In this document: positions 1-11,700 of the stretch, in pieces
Position numbering within the stretch: the first letter of the stretch is position 1
Layout: each line of letters starts with the position of its first letter
Source: Aedes albopictus
Taxonomy: Eukaryota; Arthropoda; Insecta; Diptera; Culicidae
Assembly (NCBI RefSeq): GCF_035046485.1
Contig: NC_085138.1
Location: forward strand, 9,893,823 to 9,957,822
Direction of reading: 5' to 3'
DNA: 64,000 bases
The notes under the pieces: model-generated
What the model saw: the letters and a program-made list of their open reading frames with translations, nothing else
Told to the model about the DNA's origin: nothing
The model's database searches: none
Made by a program: the position numbers and the translations under genes

Positions 1-590
1 GAAATAAATATGAAACCCTTCCTGAATCCCCCGTGGAACTTCCCTGAGAGCCTGCGAAGTCCTTAAGATTATCAAAAATCTCCTCAAATGCCCTGAACCG
101 CATTGAAACTCGTTGAAATACTTTGAAACTCCTCAAAAATGCACGTGAAACTTACCTGAGAATCAACAGAGCCCCTTAAAACTCCTATGAAACCTTCTGA
201 AATGCCCTGAAATGCATTGAAACGCTTCAAAACGCTTTCAAACGCTCCTCAAACTCCCTGAAATCACCTTGAACCTCACTTGAGAGTCAATGAAGGCCCC
301 CTAAAATTCCTCTGAAACTTCCTGAGACGCCCTTGAAGCACTTTGAAACGCCTCTGAAATTCCCCATGAAATCCCTGTGTAACTCACCTGAGAGTCTGCA
401 AATTTCTTCAAAACCCCTCGTGGAACCTTGAAAAACGCCCTGAAATTCTTTGAAATGCCTGTGAAAAACCCACTGAAACCTCGCTGAATCGCTTTGAAAT
501 CCTTCAGCAACTTCCGTGGTCACCTAGGAGTCTGCGAAGCCCTTTAAAATGCCGCTGAAGCCCACATAAAATGCCTTGGTTACGAACTGA
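1..590. repeat. Degenerate 'cctgaaa/ccttgaaac' repeat
   Basis: Loose tandem repetition of short words such as CCCTGAAATG, CCTTTGAAACGCC and CTCCTCAAA, with occasional 'CACCTGAGAGTC' words. It differs in wording from the GAATTCCTCCAGG family found elsewhere in the window. The minus-strand open frames here (69-78 aa, rich in F, G, R and S) are by-products of the repetition. Confidence 0.7.
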
Positions 591-741
591 ATCCGTTTAG
601 GCCAAAATTCTATTTAGGTTCCCGAAGCATTATCTAAATAGAGGAATTTCCAGAAGAGTTTAAAAAAATCCTGGGAAAAATGCCAGAAGCAGTACCAGTA
701 AGGGAACACTAAGATACTTGATACTTGATGGGCTATAACTC

Positions 742-933
742 ATAACGGATGGGTCAGCAAGTTGTACTTTCGAAATTTATCGAGAATCTGCCGAGATCGG
801 CCCTCACGAGAACTCAACTCAACTCAATCGAGCTCAGCATATTAAACGGAGTTCCGTACAAAATCTTGCACGCTGGATTGAGAAACGTTATGCTACTGTG
901 TAGTTCGCACACAATGAAAACATTCTTCCTCTT
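742..933 (-). mobile_element. Old LINE-like fragment (left half, split by SINE)
   Basis: About 65 bases at 744-810 resemble 46103-46165 (shared words GATGGGTC, GCAAGTTGTACT, CGAAAT, TATCGA, AATCT), so this is a dispersed repeat. It continues on the other side of the SINE at 951-1397, because the 17-bp target duplication is at 934-950 and 1398-1414. No reading frame is intact. Assignment to a LINE rests on the right half, which matches the RT-like fragment at 6246-6790. Confidence 0.45.
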
Positions 934-950
934 CCCATATTTTAAATATT

Positions 951-1397
951 TTTTTTTATGTTTTATTCTTAATCACTTAACCTAATTTACAGCTCTATTG
1001 TCCACTTGGGCACTACGTGAGCGATAACAATTGACAGCTGCACTTAGACTGTGTACAGCGCCTAGATGTACTCTATTCTATTCTTCTATATTGAACTGGT
1101 TGCCTGCGTGCTTCTTTCACTGTTCTACTTTATTAATGGTAGAATGAAGAGCACGTGGATGTGGATGGGTGGCTGTTGTTCCTTTTCCAGTCCGATTGGG
1201 GGTCCATTATGAGTTGCAGTTCGCCGATGTCCAGGTATCCGGGTTCGTTTGAGCCGTAGGCTCAGAAGAGGGTCAATGTCAGCCGCTCTCGGGGGAAGAG
1301 CAACTGACGAAAAATTGCAAGTGCCGGGGCTGGGAATCAAACCCATGACCATCCGCATATGAAGCGAACGTGTGACCAACTACGCCACGGGCCCCGG
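951..1397 (-). mobile_element. tRNA-derived SINE, full length, copy A
   Basis: The minus strand begins with a tRNA-like head (about 1325-1397) holding an A-box-like stretch GTGGCGTAGTTGG and a B-box-like GGGTTTGATTCCC, followed by an unrelated body and an A-rich 3' end with AATAAAA. It is flanked by a perfect 17-bp target-site duplication, CCCATATTTTAAATATT, at 934-950 and 1398-1414. That is diagnostic of LINE-machinery retroposition. The same family occurs at 6106-6228 (5' part) and 38737-39377. The 84-aa minus-strand open frame inside it is not a gene. The family name is uncertain; Feilai-like SINEs are known from Aedes, but I cannot confirm identity. Confidence 0.88.
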
Positions 1398-1414
1398 CCC
1401 ATATTTTAAATATT

Positions 1415-1485
1415 ATACGGTGTAAGAGTTGATACGGCTGCTCATTACCGATCTTGAGAAGCACGGCCGGGAGTTCATCCTCCTC
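1415..1485 (-). mobile_element. Old LINE-like fragment (right half)
   Basis: Essentially identical to 6246-6316. The minus-strand translation there reads ...LLKIGNEQPYQLLHRIIFKIW, a degraded RT-region segment. It ends abruptly where the LOA-like element begins. Confidence 0.6.
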
Positions 1486-1736
1486 AGGTATCAGAAGGCC
1501 GGCTCCAGAGGCACGTTATCCTCCATTTAGGACATTTGTGCCATCGCCAAAATAACAGCCTATTTCATCATCTACCTGAGGGAAAAGGAAGGAAAAGGGA
1601 TTTGGATGGGGATAGGGACAGGTAGGGAAATAGGAAAAATACCCTGGAAGAGGGTACTAACGCACAAGCGTACCACAATGGGTTCAAACAGCGCCCTGAA
1701 AAGGGCACTGTAATAACGCATAAAGCGAAAGAGAGC

Positions 1737-3200
1737 CTATAGCTCTTTACCACAGCGGGTTAAGAACAACAGAATATCCTGAAGATTCAGGTTTCTGAAG
1801 TCAGTTTCACTTAATAAGTGTTTACCGAATACTCGGAAACGCAGTAGCGCGAAAACTGGACAGTAACATATCAAATGATACGAAGTTCCATAATCGGATT
1901 CACAGCTATCACAGGCAAATGAATCAGCTTGCTGAATATTCGCCATGTGATAGCTGAGTCGGCAGTGGCCAGTCAATGCTTTGACCAGCATGCTGCAATT
2001 CTGCTTAGACAGATTAGTTAGATACTTCGCCACCCGTAGAGATGGCTCAGCACTATACAATTTGGTTTGACGACATGACTCCAAACTATTCCAATATTGT
2101 CTGTGTTGAGTGACAGCCCAGGTGTGAATCTGAAGCTTAATCCAACACTTCGATATCGGAATAGCTGGCTCAGGGCCAATGAAGTCATGTGATGCTCCAG
2201 AGCGAGCTAACTCATCAGCCAATTCATTTCCAGCGATGGAAGAATGACCAGGTACCCACAGAAGGTGAACAGCGTTTGCTGAATTCAGCTCCTCGATTTG
2301 AGTTCGACAAGCGATAACTATCTTCGACCTGGAGTTGGCCGAAGCAAGTGCTTTAATAGCAGCCTGGCTATCTGAACAGAAGTATATTACTTTGCCCATT
2401 ATGTGCTGCTGAAGTGCTGATTGCACTCCGCACATAAGAGCAAAGATTTCGGCCTGAAAAACGGTGCAGTGTCTACCAAGTGAGCAAGACTGATACAGCC
2501 TTAGCTCACGAGAATAAACACCAGCACCTGCTCGACCTTCGAGAAGGGAGCCATCAGTGTAACATACGATGCCGTCTGAAATACTTCTTTCCAGATAACC
2601 AGATGTCCACTCTTCCCGGGAAGGGAATTTCGTGGAAAATGTCCTATATGGAAAATTACAAGCAATTGTAAGATCACTTGGAGCAAGGACAATTTTGTCC
2701 CAATTCACTAAAAGTGGAAACAACGAGGTGTGTGTTGATGTGCGGTTCACAGGAGTTTCCTCTAGTAGACCGAGTACCCGTAACCGGTAAGTGCAAGAAA
2801 GGGCTTCTTGTTTGAGATGAATGTGTAGTGGGGCAACGTCAAAGAGAACTTCTAGCGCTGCCGTAGGAGTTGAAGAGAACGCTCCAGACATCGCCATTAA
2901 GCACATCCTTTGGAGATGGCCTAATTTTGATTGGACCGTTCTCACTTCACCCTTTTGCCACCACACAAGACATCCATAAGCCAATATTGGCCGAACCACA
3001 GTTGTGTAAATCCATTTGATATACTTGGGTTTTAGACCCCAAGTTGTACCAAAAGTACGCCGGCATTGCCCGAAGGCCATACAAGCTTTCTTGATTCTGA
3101 ACTCAATGTGAGGTGTCCAAGAAAGCTTGGAATCAAGAATAACTCCAACGTACTTCACCTGTTCAGTCACATCGATTTCAGAATCAAAGAGACGCAAAGG
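1737..3200 (-). pseudogene. LINE pol, C-terminal RT and RNase H part
   Basis: In-frame continuation after the TGA at 3201. It begins with the RT thumb region (VKYVGVILDSKLSWTPHI) and then carries an RNase H domain. Its acidic catalytic residues sit in CYTDGSLLEG, FQAEIFAL and FCSDSQAAIKAL, with the late motif VPGHSSIAGNELADELA. A C-terminal cysteine/histidine cluster (CDSCESDYGTSYHLICYC) matches the usual tail of insect I/LOA-type elements. The frame stops naturally at 1737. Confidence 0.88.
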
Positions 3201-4345
3201 TCAAACGCCATTATGGTTTCGCCTTTCCGTGAAAAGAACAATAGATGTTTTACTCGGATTAACCGAAAGGCCATATTGGCGACACCAACCCTCAACTACC
3301 TGAAGGGCGTTTTGCATCAGGTCGAAAAGGGTGCTGATGCACATACCAACTAACAATGTTAGGTAGTCGTCGGCAAACCCATAAGTAGGAAAACCGCTAT
3401 TATTGAGTTGCCTCAATAGCGTATCTGCTACGAGATTCCACAAAAGCGGTGATAAGACTCCCCCTTGGGGGCATCCACAAACACTCAATTTCCTAATCCC
3501 TGCTAGACGCAATGTCGAGAAGAGATATCGGTTTATGAGCATTTGGTGAATCCAATTGGAAATCATTGGAGATATACCATGACTCCGTGCGGCTTCCAAT
3601 ATGGCATCGAAAGGCACGTTGTCAAAGGCACCCTCGATATCAAAGAAAACACCCAAACAAGATTCCTTTTGAGCGAATGCTTTCTCGATATCGTAAACAA
3701 CCTTGTGTAAAAGAGTCACAGTGGACTTACCAGATTGGTAGGCATGTTGGTTCACATGAAGAGGCACGTTGGCCAGATGAACATCACGGATGTGATGATC
3801 CACAATGCGTTCTAAGCATTTCAGAAGAAAAGAGGTCAAACTGATAGGTCTGAAACTCTTTGCTTCTTCATACGACGCACGACCCACTTTCGGAATAAAC
3901 TTTACAGTAATATCCCTCCAGGATTTGGGAATATACCCTGTAGCAAAACTGCAAACAAGTAGTTTTTTCAAAACATGTTTGAAATAATCAAATCCCTTCT
4001 GAAGCAAAATAGGATAAATCCCATCTGCCCCAGGAGATTTGAAAGGAGCAAAGCTATTAAGAGCCCACTCAATCGATTCTATAGTTACAATACTCCGAGC
4101 CGAAGCTAAAGAATCATAACTACAAGAAAAGACATCAGGATCATCCGAAGATGTAATATCCACACATCCAGGGAAGTGTGTGCTGAATAAGCATTCCAGA
4201 ACTTCCTCATCAGAGGAAATCAGATCGCCATTTGGCAAACGAAGTTCGTTCACCCGGAAATCCTTAGATTTCGCAAGGATTTTGTTTAACCGACTGACTT
4301 CACTCAAGCTGGAAGCATTTGTACAAAGGTTTTTCCAGCAGACCG
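3201..4345 (-). pseudogene. LINE pol, reverse transcriptase part
   Basis: Continuation of the pol frame after the frameshift. RT motifs in order: a fingers segment with FRPISLTSFLLKCLERI, palm motif A in FFDIEGAFDNV, motif B region GGVLSPLLWNL, and the catalytic FADD in YGFADDYLTLL. The frame ends at a TGA (3201-3203) and resumes in the same frame immediately after it. The TGA replaces one codon, most simply an arginine CGA changed by a CpG transition. Apart from that and the upstream frameshift the RT domain reads intact. Confidence 0.85.
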
Positions 4346-5368
4346 GAGAGCTTTCCTGTAGGCCTTGCGAGCCGACCTGAAAGCCTCCGAACCAACCGAA
4401 CGTCGTCTGTTCCAACTCTTTCTACATTGTTTCCTGAGTTTCGCCAGATCAGAGTTCCACCAAGGGGTTCCTCTTGTGATCTTCACAGACCGTAGAGGGC
4501 ATGCTTCTTCAAAAGCTTCCATGATGAAGGTCGTTGTAGTATCAACGGCATCATCTAAATCACTTGGAGTGTCAATGGATGGTGAATATCCATGAAATTT
4601 GGCTGCAACCAAATCAGTATAAAGATCCCAGTTTGTTGACCGAGGATTCCTGAAACGCAATGTTTGCGAAGTAACATTTAAATGTTCAAAAAAGATGTAG
4701 CGATGGTCAGATAAAGATTCTTCATCTGACACATGCCAATTGGTCAGCTCGTGACTAATTCTGCTAGAGCAAAGCGTTATATCTAACACTTCCTCTCTAG
4801 CAGATACCATGAAGGTTGGGCGGTTGCCTATGTTAAGTAATCCAAGATCTGTACTACTTAAGTACTCCATCAAACTGGAGCCTCTCAAGTTAATGTCTGA
4901 GCTGCCCCAGATGATATGGTGAGCATTAGCATCACTGCCAACAATTAGCGGAAGGCCTTTTGAAGTGCAGTATGCGATGACTTGTTTGAAAGCATCCGTA
5001 GGGGATGGTTCATCATGTGGTAAATACACAGAACAATAGACGTATTTCCTGTTGAGGTTTCCAACAGATACATCAATTATGATAGCACATACATCTCTGG
5101 TGGTTAGTTCAGAGATGAGTGTAGCAACTATTGCGTTGTTGACAAGCACACAGGCTCGAGGCATGACACGCGAGTTTGCCATTTCATGTTTACTGAAAGT
5201 GGCAAACACCGGGTTCACAAGGTTTCCTAGATAGAAATTTCCCTTACGAAAGTAAGGTTCTTGTACCAAGGCCACTTGGGCTGTACCATTTTGCAGAAGT
5301 CTGCAAAGATTGATCGTTGCTGTTCTTTTATGCTGAAGATTGATCTGAGCTATCTTAACCGTAGCCAC
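4304..5368 (-). pseudogene. LINE pol, endonuclease part
   Basis: 354-aa frame starting MATVKIAQINLQHKRTAT. Endonuclease/exonuclease/phosphatase motifs are present in order: QEP at about residue 37, the SDANAHHIIWG block at about 143, and SDHRYIFF at about 222. The family cleaves target DNA to prime reverse transcription. After residue ~340 (about 4320-4345) the frame is broken: the continuation, beginning CWKNLCTNASSLSE, lies in the next frame. The start is supported because the second copy at 53469-53813 begins with the same residues. A single indel is the likely cause. Confidence 0.85.
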
Positions 5369-5930
5369 TACCCAAACTAGGTAAGATTAAACTCTTCGCA
5401 ACAACAGCACAACAAAGAACAGCAACAATAAAACCAAATCGGTATCGATTGGAAAACGCCAAAGGCGAGGTTACACAGAATACACTGTGTAAATCGCATA
5501 ATGCGAAACCATATAGGTGAAAATTTAAACTAATTAACAACATCTTCATAATCCCGCCCTTATTTAGCCTCAAGTGAGACAAAAGAAGGGCAGCTGATTG
5601 TCTCGGAGAAACACAAGGTCCACTGCACCATTGCTCCGGTTAGCGCAGTAAGGGCTACATACTGTGGAGGGCGCCCTGGTACTCCACAGGCTCCGTTAGC
5701 GGTTAGGTTTTTATTAGACCCCCCTAGCCATTCATTCCTAGGCACGGTAAGCATAAAGCCGCATCACACCATGAATAAGGGGTCACCTGTTGGTGGATTC
5801 TTACCACCGGAACAGGCGATCCGTAGTGTTATTCTTAGCCAATTGAGACAATCGCTACCGACACTACACAGCTATCTAGGCTGATCGAGAAAAGAAGTTA
5901 ATATTGATGATCAACTTCATACGGACTCGA
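5369..5930 (-). other. 5' region of the LOA-like LINE, no ORF1
   Basis: About 560 bases upstream of the endonuclease frame, conserved with 53814-54357. A 64-aa frame (5560-5754, MLTVPRNEWLGGSNKNLTAN...) is almost unchanged in the second copy. It has no zinc knuckle, coiled coil or RRM-like feature, so I treat it as 5' UTR or a vestigial ORF1. Confidence 0.6.
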
Positions 5931-5958
5931 ACAGCCGAAGAGCTACGCCGAAGTCAAT

Positions 5959-6105
5959 CAGGCTTATTCTGCGCGGCGTGTGAGGTGAGACGAGTCGAAT
6001 GAGGTGACAAAAGTCGACTCGCCCCATTGGATTTACATTAGTCGTCTCACGTCACGTGAGACGAAACCGTCCGTCTCACCTCACACGCCGCGCAGAATAA
6101 GCCTG
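5959..6105. mobile_element. MITE with perfect 34-bp TIRs
   Basis: 5959-5992 is the exact reverse complement of 6072-6105 (ends CAGGCTTATTCTGCG / CGCAGAATAAGCCTG). AAT flanks both ends (5956-5958 and 6106-6108), a candidate 3-bp target duplication. The 79-bp interior has no coding potential. Its right edge abuts a truncated SINE copy. Confidence 0.88.
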
Positions 6106-6228
6106 AATGTCAGCCGCTCTCGGGGGAAGAGCAACTGACGAAGAATTGCAAGTGCCGGGGTTGGGAATCAAACCCATGACCATCCGCATATGAAGCGAAC
6201 GTGTGACCAACTACGCCACGGGCCCCGG
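6106..6228 (-). mobile_element. tRNA-derived SINE, partial copy B
   Basis: Matches the tRNA-like 5' part of the SINE at 951-1397, and shares the same downstream CCCATATTTTAAATATT (6229-6245) and LINE sequence. It therefore derives from the same insertion event as copy A. The 3' part is missing at the MITE boundary. Confidence 0.8.
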
Positions 6229-6245
6229 CCCATATTTTAAATATT

Positions 6246-6790
6246 ATACGGTGTAAGAGTTGATACGGCTGCTCATTACCGATCTTGAGAAGCACGGCCG
6301 GGAGTTCTTCCTCCTCAGCAGTCATGTTATTTTTCGGTCCTCTAATAATTGTCTTGACTTCGTCTTGCGTCAGAAGATCCACAGCCTGTCCGTTTTCGCT
6401 GATTCGAATACTGTCAGTGACTCTTCATTCCCATATAAAAAAAAAGTTCTCGAAGTACTCTCTCCTCTTGGGAGCCACCATTGTTTTAACTGTCAGCAAG
6501 TTTCCATCACGGTCGTCGCACATGACGGGAGAAGGCGATATTTTTCACCGCACGCCATTAACAGTTTCGTAAAACCTCCGCATATTATTCTGTTCCATAC
6601 TCTGTTGCACCTGAACAACCACAATTTCCTCATGTTCTCTTTTGTTTTTTTTTTTGTAGTGGATTCGTTTTCCGGTTACTCTTGCTTCCCTTGTAAATCG
6701 CTTCCTACTCTGCCACAATTCTTCTCGTTCGTTATCCTCGTTCGACACTCCTCGTCGAATCACCCACTCCTAGGCCGTCTTTGAGCAGCG
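6246..6790 (-). mobile_element. Degraded LINE fragment, RTE-like RT region
   Basis: Minus-strand pieces read YKKKNKREHEEIVVVQVQQS and RRFYETVNGVR (6545-6763), then DEVKTIIRGPKNNMTAEEEE and LLKIGNEQPYQLLHRIIFKI (6246-6382). This resembles the pre-RT linker and first RT motifs of RTE-like elements, as in the better copy at 34475-37777. Several frameshifts and stops separate the pieces. 1415-1485 is a second copy of part of it. Confidence 0.65.
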
Positions 6791-8391
6791 CCTATCACCT
6801 ACCGCGCTTCGTGGATAGACTGTTACATAGTGTTGTGATTATCGCTCTCGTTAATCTCACTTACTAAGTTAAAGCTTCAATTCTCATATCAAAGCCTTTC
6901 AAAATTTATCTTACTCAAGCTAGTAAAGTTGTCAGTTGAATTTACCTGCATTACATATATATCTATATATTACATCAAAGTTCTTATGGAAGAGACCCTG
7001 CTGGCTGTAGCCTCATTAGTTATTGAGCTCCATCTATGAAGTAGTGAGTACCATATGGTTTCCTCAAAGCAAAATTAAGGTGCAGTGATTTCCCTAACAT
7101 AATATTCCTCTAGAAATGAACTTTGGTGTATATGTTGGCTCGAGAAGCACTCGAGTCAATGTAGCTTGAAAGTCAATCTGCGCTTCCGCCAGCAGTAGTG
7201 TCCCCTCGTTTCAGAATGCAACGAGGAGAAGGACGGATGTCTCGCGTGATGAAAAATGATCGTTTGATAAATAACCAACGTGAAGCGCAGGAGTTTGTCC
7301 ATTCCATATTGACCAGCAGCGACAAACAGTGACCGGAAGTTGAACAAACATTGACTGCGACCGTGAAGGATTCTGCTGTTTGTTGAGTGTAATGCAGTAG
7401 GTGGGAAATTGAGTTTCCAGATGGGATGTGTGCGATATATTTCTGCCTTTGAGTCGGAATTTTGTGTCAATAATGGAAATAACGTTTTTTTTTACTTATT
7501 TGCTTCAATCCACATTATGTTGAATACATACATTGAATTCAAACTCAGATAGCATTCTTGAAGAAATTCGTTAATATTCCTCCAATACTACTTGTAAACT
7601 ACTTATAAATTTGACCTAAACTAAATATCCAAACTCCCTTGACCATATGTTTCAAGAGTAAAGTTATTCACCTCTTCTAAATCTGAAAATATGTCATTCA
7701 CATGCAACTAGCTTTGCTTATTCGCAGAACGAGTCGTAGCTCAATTTCCCATGATGTGAATAAAAATGGAATAATAGAAACATCCAATAAAATAGCCGCA
7801 AGTCATAACTCCGTTTTAAATAGCCCTTTCATTCCCCATTTTATTCCTCACTGATTCTCTTTACATGCCAAACAAACGACGTTAATTGCAATTTCATTCC
7901 TCCGCGGTGCAAGCGCATCTCCCCATTCATCAAAATCCGCGCCGTACGCTCTTTTTTTGCCATCCCCATCATAGAATGTACTGTATGTAAAAATGAGCTC
8001 ACCAAAAGATAAACTGTTCTCTCCCTCCAGTCCAGCCCACCCTCAATCGTAGCGCCATCGTTTCTATTACTGCTGAAAACGAGCCGAAGAACGATAAAAA
8101 CTACCCAGTGAGCCAAGAATCCCAGCCGGTCTATTGCATGGCGGCCATAACCATACACTTCATACATTTCAGTAAATTTAATTCAACAAAATGCAAAAAT
8201 AAACGAGAATTACCACATAGACACGTTCTTCTTCTCGTCCGTTGTTCGAAGCTCCGTGCTCAGTAGGGTGGTCCATGTATGAGAAAGAACTGAAAAGCCA
8301 GGAAATCTTTAGTGTTGTTCAAGTCCTGGACTGACGCGCCATTCAGAACAACTTTCCAGATTTATCGGGATTTTACTTTTTTTTTTTTTTT
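6791..8391. other. Unassigned intergenic sequence
   Basis: About 1.6 kb without a recognisable gene. It holds a small TA-rich patch near 6955-6972 and a 108-aa minus-strand open frame (7841-8167, starting MYEVYGYGRHAIDRLG) that I do not recognise and whose composition does not argue for coding. A T-run lies at 8377-8392, next to the left arm of the palindromic element that follows. Confidence 0.4.
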
Positions 8392-8789
8392 TTGAGGTCG
8401 CATTTTACAAAATTCTGGAAGTTCCAGATATTTGTTTTCCGGAATTTGTTAGATTTCTTCAGGAATTTGTAAGGTTTTTCACGCGATTCCTACTTTTCCA
8501 GACAAAACCTCCCAAATCATCCAGACCTGCGTTTCAGTCGTGATTGGAACCTTACAACAGCATGCAACAGTGTGATTCCTGTCTGGCGCAGGGATGCCAG
8601 ATGTGAAGACATGTCTTCAATGTGAAGACATTTGAACTTCTGTGAAGACTTTTATTTTTGTGAAGACATATTGAAGACATTTCAAATTATGTGAAGATTT
8701 TTGAAGCTTTAAAATAGTATTTATATTTTTGATTCAACCCAATAATTAAAATCTTGGAACAATTTCAGCTGAAATGCGTTTCAATTTTT

Positions 8790-11700
8790 GTTGATAAAAA
8801 CTTACAGATTCCTACAGATTCTTGAGAATTTCTTCCTGGAATTTGCCGAGAATTTCATCACAAGGTCCTTGGGAACTCCTCTAGTAGTTCCCAGGAAATT
8901 CCTTCATGTATTCCTCGGAAGGAGGAGGAGAAGTTCCTCCTGGAGTTCCTCGGGAATTGCTCCAGAAGTTCTTCGGGAATTCCATCAGGAGTACCTCAGG
9001 AGTTCCTTGTAAATCCCTTCATGAACTTCTTGCGAATACCTCTAGGAGCTCCTCACAAATTCCTCCATGAATTCTTCTGGAATTCCTCCAGGAGTTCACC
9101 GAGAACTTCTTCAGGCGTTCCTAGGGATAGCTCCATGTATTCCGCGGAATTCCTCCAGAAGCGAGCGAGAAGAAGCGAGTTCTTCGGGAACCTCTTCAAG
9201 AGATTCTCGGCTATACCTGGGGAATTCCTCCTGGAGTGCCTCTAAAATTCCTTCTGGAGTTCCTCGGGGATTCCTCTAGGAATTCTTCAGGAATTCCTTA
9301 GGGAGATCCACAGGAACCACTTCAGAAGTTCGTCGAAAATTCCTTTAGGCGTTCCTCAAGAATTCCTCTAGGGGTTCATCGAAATTCTTCCAGGAGTTCC
9401 TCGGGAATTTCTCCATAAATTTCCCAAAAAATCCTGCAGGAGTTACTCAGGAATTGCTTCAGGAGTTTGCCAAGAATTTCTTCAGAAGTTTTTCGGGAAT
9501 TCCTTCAGAGATTACCTGGGAATTTATACAGTGATTACCGGGGAATTCCGCTAAGATCTCGTTTATGAGATACTCGGGAATTCCTCCAGGAGTACATAGC
9601 AAATTCTTCCAGGAGTTTTACGGAAAATCCTCCACGAGTTCCTCGCGATTTCTTCCAGGAGTTCCTCGGGAATCTCTCCAAGAGATTCACGGGTAGACCT
9701 CCAGGAGTTTCTCTAGAATTCCTAAAGACGATTCTTGGGAATTTCCCCAAGAGCTCTTTGGGAATTCCTCCAGGAGTTCCTTGGGAATTTCTCCAGGAGA
9801 TCCTCGAGTATCCCTTTAACATTTTCTCGGGAAAACTTCCACGGAGGAGGACTTTCAGAAGTTTATCAGAAGTTCAACTGGATGGTCCTATGGGTACCTC
9901 CAGGAACTCCTGACGAAATTTCTGAGGAACTCCTGGAGAAGTTTTTGGAAACTTATGTGGGAATTCCCGAGGAACTCTTGGTGGAGTTCCCGAGGAATTT
10001 CAGGAGGAATTTCTGAGGACCTCCTGGAGGAACTCCTGACGATTTGCAGGAGGAATCATTAAGGATCTTCTGGAGAATTACCCGAAGAACTTCTTGAAGG
10101 ATTACCTGAAGATCTTCTTGTATAATTCTCGAGGAACACCTGAAGGAATTGCCGAGGACCTCATGGAGGAATTCTTGAATAACTCCTGGAGGAATCCCCG
10201 ATGAACTCCAGGACGATTTCCCGAGGATCTTCTGGAGGTATTTCCGAGAATATACTGGAGGAATTTCCGAGAGATTCCGGGTGGAATACCCGTGGAACTC
10301 TTTTCAGAGAAATACCCGTGGAACTTTTCAGATTTTTGTAGAATTCGTGGAAACAAATACGAGAAACTTCTTTAGGAATTTTCGAGAAAAGCCATGAAAA
10401 GTACTAGGGAACACCTGGAGAGAACCATGCATTATTGCTGGAGGAGTTCTTGGTGAACTTCTGAAGTAAATTTCATGGAAATTCTGGTGGGAATTCCTTG
10501 GGAAATTCCTGGAAAAATTCTCGGGGACTCTTGGAGAAATTTCCATGAAACTCCTGAAGGAATGTCATGGTAGCTTCAAGATTTACTCTCGGGGACTTCT
10601 GTAGAAATTGGCTGGAAAATCCTGTGGAAATTTCTGAAGAACTGATGAAGGAATTTCTTGGGATCTTCGAGAGGAATTCCCATGAATCGCCAGGAGGAAT
10701 CTCCGATGATCTCCAGAAGGAATTCCCGTGGATTTCCTGGAGAAATTTTCTCCTGGAACTCCTGGAGGAAAATCCGAGGAACTTCTGGAGGAATACCTGA
10801 GGAGCTTTTGGAGGAATTCCCGAAGAACTCCTAGAGGAAATCCCGAGATACTTCTGGAAGAGCTCCCGTAAAACTCCTGGAAGAATTCAAGAAGAACTTG
10901 TGGAAGAATTCCAGGAAATTTCATGAAGAATTCCCGAGATACATCTGGAGGAAATCCCGAGGGACTGCTGGAGGAATTCCCGAGGAACTTCTAAAGGAAT
11001 TTCCGAGAACCTACTGTAGAAATTCCCAATTATCTTCTGGAGGAATTCCCGAAGAAATCTTTCAGGAATTCCTTATGAGCTCAAGGGTGAAATCCCGAGG
11101 ATCTTCTGGAAGAATTTCCGGCTTTTTTATTGAGAAACTCTCATAAATAAATCCGAGGAACCATGCATTATTGCTGAAGGAGTTTTCAGAAGACTTCTGA
11201 AGTTAATTTCGTGGAAGTTGTAGATAGAATTTCCGGATAATTTGTGTAGTTAATTTAAAAAAAAAAAACGTCGAGAAATTCCCTGGGATTCTACCACAAT
11301 TACTGCAGCATGAAACTCATAAAGGAACTTGCTTGGAGCTCCAAGATACACTACACTCTCTGGGACGTTTGTAGAAATTGCCTGGAAATTTTTGCAGGAA
11401 TTTCTAAAGAACTGATGGTGGAATTTCCAAGGAAATCTTGGAGAAATTTCCAAGGGATTCCTGGATGAATTTGCGAGGATCTTCTGAAGGAATTTTTGTA
11501 GAAATAAATCCGAGGAACTTCGAGGTAATACACAAATTATGTCACGCAAAAATCGACCTTTTCCAACCCTTCCTCCCCGCTTTGTCACACTTTTTGAATA
11601 GGACTTCAATATTTTTTGTATGGGTCGTCACGTTCTGCAATACCCCCCTCCACCCTAAAAGCGTGAGGTAATTTGTGCACGACCCCTTCTTGAGGAATTT

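Larger units (their letters stand above)
1486..5930 (-). mobile_element. LOA/I-group non-LTR retrotransposon, nearly complete but inactive
   Basis: A single minus-strand LINE with about 560 bases of 5' sequence, one long pol-type coding region (5368 down to 1737) and about 250 bases of 3' UTR. The order is apurinic-type endonuclease, reverse transcriptase, RNase H. An RNase H domain on the LINE polyprotein is typical of the I and LOA groups and absent from Jockey and RTE. No ORF1 is visible between the 5' end and the endonuclease ORF. The 5' end is placed at about 5930 because the second copy at 53190-54357 loses similarity at the equivalent point. The 3' boundary at about 1486 is where similarity between the flanking fragments 1415-1485 and 6246-6316 breaks. 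No poly(A) tail or clear target duplication was found. One frameshift and one in-frame stop make it a pseudogene copy. Confidence 0.85.

Noticed and set aside
1300..1397. Genuine tRNA gene on the minus strand
   Set aside because: It is the head of a 447-bp SINE with a 17-bp target duplication and further family copies.
3195..3205. Programmed stop-codon readthrough in the LOA-like pol
   Set aside because: A single TGA where CGA is likely, with a frameshift elsewhere in the same copy, fits ordinary decay.
7841..8167. 108-aa minus-strand frame as a gene
   Set aside because: No domain, signal, splice context or repeat of the frame elsewhere; length is compatible with chance.
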